Positions 7,844 through 15,555 of a DNA stretch of 36,567 bases are shown piece by piece. Position 1 is the stretch's first letter. Each line of letters opens with the position of its first letter. The position numbers and the translations under genes are program-made. Under the pieces are notes generated by a model. The model saw only the letters and a program-made list of their open reading frames with translations. It was not told the origin of the DNA and searched no databases. This DNA comes from Verrucomicrobiota bacterium (GTDB lineage: Bacteria; Verrucomicrobiota; Verrucomicrobiia; Chthoniobacterales; UBA10450): positions 3,520-40,086 of the forward strand of contig QHPX01000033.1 of the NCBI GenBank assembly GCA_003219195.1, read 5' to 3'.

Positions 7844-9166
7844 ATGAGTGAATCGGCGAACGCTCCCGTTTTCGTTCCGCATCTGCCGGGCTTTCGCCCG
7901 CGCCGCGGATTGAACTGGGCGTTCATCGGCCTGCTCTACACTTCGTTCTACATGTGCCGGTACAACCTGCCGCTCGCCAGCAGCGCCATCAGCGGCGAGT
8001 TCGGCTTCAGCAAAGCACAAATTGGAAGCATCATCACGACAGCGCTACTCGCTTACGCCTGCGGGCAAATTGTGAATGGACTTCTGGCCGACCGACTTGG
8101 CGGAAGACGCGCAATGCTCATTGGAGCAGCCGGCACTATTGTCATGAACGTCGTATTTGGGATCGCGTCGTTCTGGGGATTACTTTGGCTGTTTGTCCTG
8201 ATTCGCGGAATCGATGGCTACATGCAGGCCTTCGGTGCGCCGGGAATGGTGAAAATAAATGCGGCGTGGTTCCGTCATACCGAGCGCGGAGGCTTTGCCG
8301 GCATCTTCGGTTTCATGATCAATCTCGGCCGCTTCGGCATTTTTAAACTCGGACCGGCTTTGCTCGCTGGATTTACCTTTCTCGGGCTGATCCAAATTCC
8401 GCCGTTGCATTGGCGGTGGTTGTTTTGGATTCCAGCGGGCATCGCGCTTGTTATCGGCGCCTGCATGGCGCTGATCGTGAAAGACAAGCCGGAGGAAGCG
8501 AACTTTCCGCCGGTTAATCCGGAGGAGGAAACCAGCGGACAGGTGCAGGTCAAAGTCTTTGATGTCTTCAAAATCATCGTGACCAATCCGGTGATCTGGA
8601 TTGTGGCATGTGCCTATGCATGCACTGGCTCGGTGCGCCAGTCCCTTGATCAGTGGTTCCCGCGCTTCTTGCAGGAAGTGCATCACGTCGATTACCAATC
8701 GGCGCAATTTCAACTGGTTGCTTTTTCGATCCCGTTTGTCGCATCCGCCGGCTCCCTCATTTCCGGGTTTATTTCCGACAAAGTTTTTAGGGGCCGTCGC
8801 GCACCGGTCGCGGCTGGTCTCTATTTTCTCGAAACGCTCGTCATTCTCTCCGCCGCACAATTTCATAGCGTGAACGCAGCGATCTTTTTTCTTGTTCTCA
8901 TCTCGCTTACCGCCAACGCGACTCATTCAATCCTCGGAACGGCGGCCGCCATGGACATCGGCGGCGCAAAAATGGCCGGCTTTGCGTCCGGCGTGATCGA
9001 TTCGTTCCAATATTTCGGCGGAAGTCTGGCTGGTTACTTCCTCGGAGCGCTTCTCGACCGAAGCTGGGGCAACTATTTCTATTTCATGGCGCCGTTTGGA
9101 ATAATTGGTGGTCTCTTGATGATGTCGATCTTGGGCCGCATCACGCTCGCGAAATCCGCGAGGTAG
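7844..9166 (+). CDS. MFS transporter, OPA (GlpT/UhpT-like) family
   Basis: This 440-residue, 12-helix inner-membrane carrier of the organophosphate:phosphate antiporter family. The family-typical segment SFYMCRYNLPLA (34-45) includes Arg39, the position that binds phosphate in GlpT-like proteins; DRLGGRRA follows in loop 2-3. The likely substrate is a phosphorylated compound such as glycerol 3-phosphate or a sugar phosphate, with the species unresolved. I take the ATG at 7844; the frame stays open to a TTG at 7808, which would add 12 residues. The stop TAG is the TAG of the GGTAGGG end of a palindromic element shared with the convergent radical SAM gene. Confidence 0.85.
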   Translation: MSESANAPVFVPHLPGFRPRRGLNWAFIGLLYTSFYMCRYNLPLASSAISGEFGFSKAQIGSIITTALLAYACGQIVNGLLADRLGGRRAMLIGAAGTIVMNVVFGIASFWGLLWLFVLIRGIDGYMQAFGAPGMVKINAAWFRHTERGGFAGIFGFMINLGRFGIFKLGPALLAGFTFLGLIQIPPLHWRWLFWIPAGIALVIGACMALIVKDKPEEANFPPVNPEEETSGQVQVKVFDVFKIIVTNPVIWIVACAYACTGSVRQSLDQWFPRFLQEVHHVDYQSAQFQLVAFSIPFVASAGSLISGFISDKVFRGRRAPVAAGLYFLETLVILSAAQFHSVNAAIFFLVLISLTANATHSILGTAAAMDIGGAKMAGFASGVIDSFQYFGGSLAGYFLGALLDRSWGNYFYFMAPFGIIGGLLMMSILGRITLAKSAR

Positions 9167-9241
9167 GGGCGCCGCGCGGAGCCTGTCCTAAGCGACGTCG
9201 AAGGAGCCTCCGCGGACAACGCGCAGCGTGCTGTCCCTACC
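9162..9241. repeat. GGTAGGG...CCCTACC element giving stops to both flanking genes
   Basis: About 80 bp with inverted ends GGTAGGG and CCCTACC and inner arms CGCGGAG and CTCCGCG. The left TAG (9164-9166) ends the MFS gene and the right CTA (9237-9239, minus strand TAG) ends the radical SAM gene. The middle, CCTGTCCTAAGCGACGTCGA, resembles the repeat at 29695-29734. Confidence 0.8.
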
Positions 9242-10274
9242 ACAAAGTCAGCTGTTCGCGCGGACGACGAAACGAAGCTGTCGAAAGCTGCTTCCGTTCT
9301 CCGATGCCAGCGCGACGGCGACCAACTTCGAAGAGCGAGGCGATTTGTTCGGCAAAAATTCCTTCGCCAGTCATGCGCGTGTGCCATTCTGAATTGTTCA
9401 ACCGGCCGTTTCCGCGCAGATCCCGGATGCGACCGAGCACCTTCTCTTTGCGATCTGGAAAATGTTCTTCCAGCCAGCGCTCGAAAAGCGGCGCAACTGC
9501 CCACGGTAAACGCACGATCGTGTATCCGGCGAATTGCGCGCCCGCTTGCGCGCATGCCTCAAGGATTTTTGGGGCTTCATGGTCGGTTAGTCCCGGGATA
9601 ATCGGTGCCACCATCACGCCGACAGGGATCCCCGCGGCGCGAAGTTGCTTGACCGCTTCCAAACGCGCTTCGGGTGAAGATGTACGAGGTTCGAGCACAC
9701 GTTGCAATCTTGGATCGAGCGACGTGATGGAAATGTTCACCGCGGCCGCGTCGAACTTCGCCAGCTCTTGCAAAAGATCGACATCTCGCGTCACGAGGCG
9801 GTTCTTCGTAATGATCGCAACCGGGTTGCGAAATTTGGCGAGCACTTCAAGACAGCCTCGTGTGATTCGCAGCTGTTTCTCGACCGGCTGATACGGATCA
9901 GTCACACCACTCATCACGATCACTTGCGGTTGCCAGTGCCGCGATTCGAGTTCCGCGCGCAATAATTCCGGCGCGTCCGTTTTCACCATGATTTTGCTCT
10001 CGAAATCGAGCCCGGCGGAAAACCCGAGATATTCGTGCGTCGGCCGCGCGTAACAATAAATGCAACCGTGTTCGCAGCCCCGATAAGGATTCACACTTGT
10101 TTCGAAACCCACGTCCGGGCTGTTATTGCGCGTGATAATCGTCTTCGAGCCGTCGCGAAAATACCAGGTCGCGCGGCGCGGCCGTTCCTCCTCTTCCGCA
10201 GGATCGACATGCAACTTCTCGAAACGATTGGCAGGATTAGCTGAGGCCCCGCGGCCATGGATTAGCAGGGTCAT
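9237..10274 (-). CDS. PA0069-family radical SAM protein (SplB-like)
   Basis: This 345-residue protein carries the radical SAM cluster RGCEHGCIYCYAR with Cys67, Cys71 and Cys74. It also has the family features NPYRGCEHGC, MSGVTDPYQPVE, TKNRLVTRD and VAPIIPGLTD. The group (PA0069/Rv2578c-type, distantly related to spore photoproduct lyase) has no established reaction to my knowledge. I place the start at the ATG at 10274, just before the conserved MTLLIHGRGASANPANRFE; the frame is open for 39 more codons. The stop TAG comes from the palindromic element at 9162-9241. GATCGACA words lie at 9776 and 10202. Confidence 0.85.
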   Translation of the reverse strand: MTLLIHGRGASANPANRFEKLHVDPAEEEERPRRATWYFRDGSKTIITRNNSPDVGFETSVNPYRGCEHGCIYCYARPTHEYLGFSAGLDFESKIMVKTDAPELLRAELESRHWQPQVIVMSGVTDPYQPVEKQLRITRGCLEVLAKFRNPVAIITKNRLVTRDVDLLQELAKFDAAAVNISITSLDPRLQRVLEPRTSSPEARLEAVKQLRAAGIPVGVMVAPIIPGLTDHEAPKILEACAQAGAQFAGYTIVRLPWAVAPLFERWLEEHFPDRKEKVLGRIRDLRGNGRLNNSEWHTRMTGEGIFAEQIASLFEVGRRRAGIGERKQLSTASFRRPREQLTLW

Positions 10275-10414
10275 GTGATATGTTCGCCTGAACATCTCTA
10301 CCTGTCTACCCCCTTTTGCCGCTCGGATTCTAATGATGCTCTGGCGACGCTCCGTTACCTTGACACCCGTGCCATTTGCTCGAAGCTGCACACCACTTTA
10401 GCTGACGAGTTCCC

Positions 10415-11209
10415 GTGCTCTTTAAATCCAAACGCCAACCCACCGACAAGTTGGATTTCATCATCGCAGGCGCGCAAAAGGCTGGCACGAGCGCGCTGGC
10501 CGACTTCCTCGAGAGCCATCCAAGGATCGCGATGCCGCACAAAGACGAGTTGCATCGGACCGTTCAGCCGGCCCGCCACTTTTTTGATGATGAAGAACGT
10601 TTCGCCAGGAACGAAATTGATTACGCCCCCTTGCAACGAGGCTGCGCGCGGAAGCACGATTCGACTCTCCTTGGCTCCTGCACCCCGATTTACATCTATT
10701 GGAAAACCGCCATGGAGCGGATTCGGAATTATAACGACAAAGTCAAGCTTCTCATCTTGTTGCGCAATCCAGCCGATCGCGCCTTTTCGCATTGGAACAT
10801 GCAACGAGACAGAAATCTGGAGAGTCTCGACTTTATGGATGCAGTGCGGGAAGAAAAATGCCGCGCCCAGGAAGCACTCCCTCTGCAACTACGCAAATTT
10901 TCGTACGTGGATCGCGGTTTCTATGCCGGGCAAATTGAGAGAGTGTTCCATTATTTCCCACGCGAGCAAGTTGAGGTCATTAAGTTTGAAAACTTCCGGC
11001 GCGAATCGCGTAGAACTCTAGATGCAGTTTGCGCGTTTCTCGGCATTGAGTCGCTGCAAAATCTAAACAATGTCGAAAACAATTCGACGCCTTACGCGCG
11101 CACCATGACCAGGAGCGAACGAGAAGTCCTTGTCGATCTTTACAAGGCTGACATCGAGCGCCTCGAAAAACTTCTCGGCTGGGACTGTTCCGATTGGAAA
11201 AAAATGTGA
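10415..11209 (+). CDS. sulfotransferase domain protein
   Basis: This 264-residue protein has the PAPS-binding 5'-phosphosulfate loop IIAGAQKAGTSALADFL (16-32) and the 3'-phosphate segment RNPADRAFSHW. It should move a sulfuryl group from PAPS to a hydroxyl or amine of a glycan or small molecule; the acceptor cannot be told. The start is a GTG at 10415 with no good ribosome site. The window shows no PAPS-synthesis genes beside it. It is divergent from the radical SAM gene, and the roughly 140 bp between them show no clear promoter. Confidence 0.85.
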   Translation: MLFKSKRQPTDKLDFIIAGAQKAGTSALADFLESHPRIAMPHKDELHRTVQPARHFFDDEERFARNEIDYAPLQRGCARKHDSTLLGSCTPIYIYWKTAMERIRNYNDKVKLLILLRNPADRAFSHWNMQRDRNLESLDFMDAVREEKCRAQEALPLQLRKFSYVDRGFYAGQIERVFHYFPREQVEVIKFENFRRESRRTLDAVCAFLGIESLQNLNNVENNSTPYARTMTRSEREVLVDLYKADIERLEKLLGWDCSDWKKM

Positions 11210-11270
11210 TCTTTGGACGCGAAGCTGCTCGTCGCGACTACCGCCTGGGCCGAGCACCAGTTAGATTTCC

Positions 11271-11358
11271 GGAGGGGTGGCAGAGCGGTTGATTGCGCCG
11301 GTCTTGAAAACCGGAAGGCCGAAAGGCCTCGTGAGTTCGAATCTCACCCCCTCCGCCA
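11271..11358 (+). tRNA. tRNA-Ser(TGA)
   Basis: This 88-nt type II tRNA has acceptor arms GGAGGGG and CCCCTCC, anticodon stem CCGGT/ACCGG around CTTGAAA (anticodon TGA), a long variable arm (GGCCGAAAGGCC), T-arm GTTCGAATC, discriminator G and an encoded CCA. It reads UCA-type serine codons. Confidence 0.97.
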
Positions 11359-11359
11359 T

Positions 11360-11980
11360 TCAATTTGCGATTTTCGGTGTCCGATTTTCGATTTGTCGAC
11401 GAAGGAAGTGCTCGACAAGGATCGCGCAAAGAATTCCTAAAATCGCTGCGCAAACCACGTCCGATAAATAATGCGCGGCTACATACATGCGCGAGAAGCC
11501 GATCAAAATTGGGATCGGCAGACAAGCGAGGCCGATCCGCCAGTTCGCGAGTAGTAAAACGGCGAAAAATGCCGCGGAAGCAGCCGTGTGACCGGATGGA
11601 AACGCGTTATAATTCGAACTAAATTTCAATCCGCTCCAGACTTCTTCCGTTTTCACGGACGGTCGTGCGCGGCCGCTAGCGATTTTGACGACCCTGGCAG
11701 CAGCACCAGCGAGCGCAAACGCAAGCAACATCGACAAGAAAATGCGCGTCCATTTTTTGTTACCGCGCCACCACGCGATCGCGAGCAGCGTGATACCAAG
11801 CGCAAAATGTTCGGTCCAATCACCCAACCGGCTCACATTGCGCATAAAATTCTTCGCCAGCCGGCTTTGATGTTGGGCAATGAAATTTTGCACCGCATCA
11901 TCGAAGTAGAATGCGGCCGCAATAACGATTGCGACAATTGCGATGCCGATCAGCCAATAAAAAATGACCCGGTGCTTCAC
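11360..11980 (-). CDS. PAP2-family (phosphatidic acid phosphatase-like) membrane protein
   Basis: An integral membrane protein of about 206 residues with the three PAP2 phosphatase motifs: KIASGRARP, PSGHTAAS and SRMYVAAHYLSDV. Family members remove phosphate from lipid phosphates such as undecaprenyl pyrophosphate or phosphatidate at the outer face of the inner membrane. Four to six helices are visible. I prefer the GTG at 11980 (VKHRVIFYW), because an upstream ATG at 12046 adds an unconvincing 22-residue basic tail and would overlap the divergent glycosyltransferase. The gene ends one base after the tRNA-Ser CCA on the opposite strand. It may serve the neighbouring lipid-linked glycosyltransferase, but that is inference. 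Confidence 0.85.
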   Translation of the reverse strand: MKHRVIFYWLIGIAIVAIVIAAAFYFDDAVQNFIAQHQSRLAKNFMRNVSRLGDWTEHFALGITLLAIAWWRGNKKWTRIFLSMLLAFALAGAAARVVKIASGRARPSVKTEEVWSGLKFSSNYNAFPSGHTAASAAFFAVLLLANWRIGLACLPIPILIGFSRMYVAAHYLSDVVCAAILGILCAILVEHFLRRQIENRTPKIAN

Positions 11981-12026
11981 AAATAAGTTCCCGTCACATT
12001 TGCCCGGCGCTATTTTGTGTCCGCGC

Positions 12027-13493
12027 TTGAAATCCGCAATCCGCAATTCCGCCTTTCTGTTTATTGGCTGCGTCCTGTTTCACGCTGCCGGCACGTGGAA
12101 TCTTCCACTCGTCGATCGGGACGAGCCGCGCTTCGCCGAAGCGTCACGCGAGATGATCGAGCGCAGCGATTACGTCATTCCTTACTTCAACAATCACTTC
12201 CGCTTCGACAAACCCCCCCTTACCTACTGGGCGCAAGTCGCCAGCTACAAAATCTTCGGCGAAAACGATTTCGCGGCGCGTTTTCCATCGACCATAGCTG
12301 CCGCGCTCACCGCATTGTCGATCTTCACCTGGGGCTTACGCATGGGGGGAAATCGCGTCGCTTGGTGGGCGGCGATCGTATTCACGCTCTCGCTCCAAAC
12401 TTTCGTTCATGCGAAAGCCGCGGTCGCAGACATGTGGCTGGTGTTGTTCGTGACAATTGCGCATTGGAGCGGATACGAACTGCCACGCGCTTGCCTAACG
12501 AATGACGACAAACGTTCAACGTTCAACGTTCAACGTTCAACGTTCGATTGGCTTTGGTGGCCGATTTTCTATCTTTCGCTCGCGTTGGCTTTTCTAGCGA
12601 AAGGACCAATCGGTTGGGCGCCGCTTTTAACGGTTGGGTCCACGATCTTTTTCACAGGCAACAAGCAAGCCGCTAAGCGTTTTAAATTTCTGCGTGGCCT
12701 CCTCCTGACGCTTGCAGCAGTGGCGCTTTGGGGAATTCCCGCGCTTATTCAAACACATGGCGAATTTTTTCGAACAGGCATAGGTCTCCATGTAATTGGA
12801 CGCTCGTTCAGAGCGATGGAGGGTCATGGCGCGAATTCGTTAGGCGTGTATCTCCTCCTGCTCCCTTTCTACTTTGTAACGGTTTTCGCCAGCTTTTTTC
12901 CGTGGTCGATCAAACTTCCATGGCTCGCGCGGCGGCTATGGAAAAAGCGGGACAAGATCGACAACTACCTCATCTCCGGCGCCGCCGTGATCTTCGTTAT
13001 TTTCACGCTCGTGAAAACAAAGTTGCCGCATTACACACTGCCGGCATTTCCGTTGCTCGCTCTGCTCCTGGCCCGGCATCTGGCCGCAGCGCAATGCTCG
13101 ACGCGAACGTTTCGAAATTTTGCGGCCACGGCCGGCGTTTTGCTTTTCTGCGTCGCGCTTGTTGTGCCTTCATGCGTCGCCCGATTTTTTCCTGCGGCCG
13201 ATCTTTTTAAGCAATCGCGCGACGATCTTGTGACGGGAATGGAATTTGGCGCCGTCGATTTTACCGAGCCAAGCCTGGTTTGGTGTTTTCGAAGCCGCGT
13301 TAAGGGATTTATGACCCCGCTGCGCCGGGACAGCGTTGGGCAATTCATGGAACAAAGCGGTCCCCGGTTTGTGATTGTGCCGACGAATCTCGCTCCTGGT
13401 TCGCCCTCGGATTGGAAAAGATTCTCCAGCCACGGAGTTAACGTCGCAAAAGGCAAACATGTCGATCTTACACTTATGCTGAAGCCGGAGTGA
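12027..13493 (+). CDS. ArnT/PMT-family membrane glycosyltransferase
   Basis: About 488 residues with many membrane helices and the N-terminal periplasmic motif VDRDEPRFAEASREM, typical of ArnT-like GT83 enzymes; Asp and Glu in DRDEPR are the conserved acidic residues. Family members use a polyprenyl-phosphate sugar donor to glycosylate lipid A or other surface molecules; the acceptor here is unknown. I chose the TTG at 12027, which places the first helix about 8 residues in; the frame is open to an ATG at 11964. Five tandem AACGTTC units (12511-12545) are translated in frame as a short RSTFNVQRSTF insert in a loop. The gene diverges from the PAP2 gene. Confidence 0.85.
   Translation: MKSAIRNSAFLFIGCVLFHAAGTWNLPLVDRDEPRFAEASREMIERSDYVIPYFNNHFRFDKPPLTYWAQVASYKIFGENDFAARFPSTIAAALTALSIFTWGLRMGGNRVAWWAAIVFTLSLQTFVHAKAAVADMWLVLFVTIAHWSGYELPRACLTNDDKRSTFNVQRSTFDWLWWPIFYLSLALAFLAKGPIGWAPLLTVGSTIFFTGNKQAAKRFKFLRGLLLTLAAVALWGIPALIQTHGEFFRTGIGLHVIGRSFRAMEGHGANSLGVYLLLLPFYFVTVFASFFPWSIKLPWLARRLWKKRDKIDNYLISGAAVIFVIFTLVKTKLPHYTLPAFPLLALLLARHLAAAQCSTRTFRNFAATAGVLLFCVALVVPSCVARFFPAADLFKQSRDDLVTGMEFGAVDFTEPSLVWCFRSRVKGFMTPLRRDSVGQFMEQSGPRFVIVPTNLAPGSPSDWKRFSSHGVNVAKGKHVDLTLMLKPE
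12511..12545 (+). repeat. five tandem AACGTTC units inside a coding region
   Basis: Five perfect 7-nt units run head to tail. The period of 7 gives a 7-residue protein period (RSTFNVQ then RSTF) and leaves the host frame open. Each unit contains the palindrome AACGTT. Confidence 0.9.
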
Positions 13494-13500
13494 TGCGCTC

Positions 13501-13553
13501 TGTAGCCACGTCGCTGTGCGACGCGCGGCACGGCCCACAGGGCCGTCGCTACA
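13501..13553. repeat. TGTAGC...GCTACA palindromic element
   Basis: This 53-bp copy has inverted ends TGTAGC and GCTACA and inner arms CGGCCC and GGGCCG around ACA. It lies seven bases after the glycosyltransferase stop and upstream of ruvA. Confidence 0.75.
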
Positions 13554-13602
13554 ATGCTCGCAGGTTTGCAGTTTCGCCTTCGTCTGTTAGGGATTGCAAA
13601 AT

Positions 13603-14214
13603 ATGATCACGTTTCTGGACGGCAAACTGATCAGCTCATTGCCGACACAGGCGATTGTCGATGTTAGCGGAGTTGGCTACGAAGTCTTTATCCCGCTTTC
13701 GAGTTACGACAAACTTCCCGCGGCCGGGCAATCAGTGCGCATCCTGACTCATCTGCATGTTCGAGAAGATGCACATGTGCTTTACGGATTCATGAGCGCG
13801 GCGGAACGCGATTTATTTCGATTGCTAGTCAATCACGTGAGCGGCATCGGACCGAAGCTCGCGCTTGCGGTGTTGAGTGGAATGAGCGTGAGCAATTTCA
13901 AGAGCGCAGTCGTAAATTCGGACGTAACCGCGTTGGCCAAAATCAGCGGCCTCGGGAAAAAAACCGCGGAGCGGATCGTTCTCGAATTAAAAGATAAACT
14001 CGGCGTGGCCGCGGCGTGGGAAGCGGCGAGCGCAACCCATGCGCCTTCACCCGAGGAAGAAGAAGCAAATGAAGCGGTCCTTGCATTAATCGCGCTGGGT
14101 TACAAACAAATCGATGCGCATAAAAACGTTCGCGAAATGCAGCAAAAAGGCGAAGCGAAATCGGCGCAAGACCTGGTGAAGCTTGCATTGAAGCGAATGG
14201 CGGCGGGACGATGA
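13603..14214 (+). CDS. ruvA: Holliday junction helicase subunit RuvA
   Basis: A 203-residue DNA-binding subunit that tetramerises on four-way junctions and loads the RuvB motor. The N-terminal OB-fold domain begins MITFLDGKLI. Two helix-hairpin-helix motifs follow, in HVSGIGPKLALAVLSGM and KISGLGKKTAERIVLELKDK. The C-terminal RuvB-contact domain (about 150-203, NEAVLALIALGY) is intact. I start at the ATG at 13603, which matches family N-termini; a TTG at 13594 is possible. Neither ruvB nor ruvC is adjacent. The stop overlaps the next start (ATGA). Confidence 0.95.
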   Translation: MITFLDGKLISSLPTQAIVDVSGVGYEVFIPLSSYDKLPAAGQSVRILTHLHVREDAHVLYGFMSAAERDLFRLLVNHVSGIGPKLALAVLSGMSVSNFKSAVVNSDVTALAKISGLGKKTAERIVLELKDKLGVAAAWEAASATHAPSPEEEEANEAVLALIALGYKQIDAHKNVREMQQKGEAKSAQDLVKLALKRMAAGR

Positions 14215-15533
14215 TTGCGGAAGCTGAAACCGAAAAGCTTGCCGCAATCCGTGCAGCACTTCCAAAGAAGGGACTCTTTGCCGAAAAAGATTGGCTGATT
14301 TCGCCGGATGCGTTTCCGATCGAGAAAAAATTCGTCGCGGAACTCGAACAACTCGGGCATCGGCTTTTTGTTTTTCAGCGCGCGTGCAACCAGCTTTATC
14401 AACAAAGCGTCAAAGGAAAGCAGCCCGAGTGGGTCGCGCGCTATTTGAATGCGGGCAAACCGCCCGAGCTTGTTGAATTCTCGCGACGAAAAGAAATCCG
14501 TGACGATCTGCCGCGCGTCATTCGCCCCGACCTCATTCTTACGGAAAACGGGTACGTCATCGCTGAAATCGATTCCGTGCCTGGCGGTATCGGTTTAACG
14601 GCGTGGCTCAACCAAACTTATTCGGCTTTCGACAAAGAAATCATCGGCGGCGCGGATGGAATGCTCGATGGATTCCGAAGTGTTTTGCCGAATGGCGGCG
14701 ACATTGTCATTTCGCAAGAAGCCGCGACTTACCGACCGGAAATGGAATGGACCGCCGCGCGCTTGAAAGATCGACATCGTGATCTCAAATGGCGTGTAGT
14801 CGCGGCGGAAAACTACGAACCGCAGGGTGGCCGCGCCGTCTACCGGTTCTTCGAATTGTTTGATCTGCCAAACATTCCCAAGATCGACGAGACACTGCGC
14901 GCAAATGCGGAAGGTCGAATTTCAATCACGCCTCCGATCAAGCCTTATCTCGAAGAGAAAATGTGGTTCGCTCTTTTCTGGCTGCAACCGTTGCGCGAAT
15001 TTTGGCGGCGCGAACTGGGTGAAAAATATTTTGTTAAATTGCAGGAGGTAATTCCGTACTCCTGGCTGCTCGATCCGACCCCGCTGCCGCAGCACGCGGT
15101 GATTCCGCGCCTCGAAATTCATGATTGGCACGAAGCCGCTAAATTCAGCCAGAAAGATCGCGATCTCCTTTTGAAGGTGAGCGGATTTTCGCCGCTCGGC
15201 TGGGGCAGCCGCGGTATCGCACTTGGGGCAGATCTTCCGCACGCCGAATGGCAACGCAGGATCGACAATGCGCTCGCGACCTTCGAGTCGTCACCAACGA
15301 TCCTACAGCGCTTTCACAAAGGCCGATTGTTCGAACATCGATACTGGGACCCGGAGTTGGGAGAGTTAGAAACCATGAAGGGACGTGTTCGCCTTTGCCC
15401 GTATTTTTTTGTCGAACGCGATCGAGTGAAATTGCGTGGGGCGCTTGCCACGATCGCTCCGGCCGACAAGAAATTTTTGCACGGGATGCGCGACGCCATC
15501 CTGGTGCCGTCGCAGTCTTCCGAAAAATCGTAG
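14211..15533 (+). CDS. uncharacterised protein, possibly ATP-grasp related
   Basis: A 440-residue soluble protein with no signal peptide or membrane helix. The segment RVIRPDLILTENGYVIAEIDSVPGGIG (about 102-128) looks like the nucleotide/metal region of circularly permuted ATP-grasp proteins, and the late SRGIALGADLP and YFFVERDRVKLRGALATI are further conserved-looking blocks. I do not recognise a named family with certainty. It is translationally coupled to ruvA by an ATGA overlap, but nothing else suggests a DNA-repair role. It might be a ligase acting on small peptides or amines if the ATP-grasp reading is right. GATCGACA words lie at 14769 and 15260. Confidence 0.65.
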   Translation: MIAEAETEKLAAIRAALPKKGLFAEKDWLISPDAFPIEKKFVAELEQLGHRLFVFQRACNQLYQQSVKGKQPEWVARYLNAGKPPELVEFSRRKEIRDDLPRVIRPDLILTENGYVIAEIDSVPGGIGLTAWLNQTYSAFDKEIIGGADGMLDGFRSVLPNGGDIVISQEAATYRPEMEWTAARLKDRHRDLKWRVVAAENYEPQGGRAVYRFFELFDLPNIPKIDETLRANAEGRISITPPIKPYLEEKMWFALFWLQPLREFWRRELGEKYFVKLQEVIPYSWLLDPTPLPQHAVIPRLEIHDWHEAAKFSQKDRDLLLKVSGFSPLGWGSRGIALGADLPHAEWQRRIDNALATFESSPTILQRFHKGRLFEHRYWDPELGELETMKGRVRLCPYFFVERDRVKLRGALATIAPADKKFLHGMRDAILVPSQSSEKS

Positions 15534-15555
15534 CGGGACAATCGGCGGTTGAGAT

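Noticed and set aside
9079-9555. Minus-strand ORF of 158 residues containing STSLRTGS
   Set aside because: The phrase is the translation of the palindromic element; the rest is a shadow of the radical SAM and MFS genes.
11238-11525. Minus-strand ORF of 95 residues across tRNA-Ser containing GGGGEIRTHE
   Set aside because: It is the antisense translation of the tRNA gene, a well-known annotation artefact.
12511-12545. CRISPR-like repeat
   Set aside because: Units are 7 bases with no spacers, and no cas gene is present; no CRISPR array was seen anywhere in the window.
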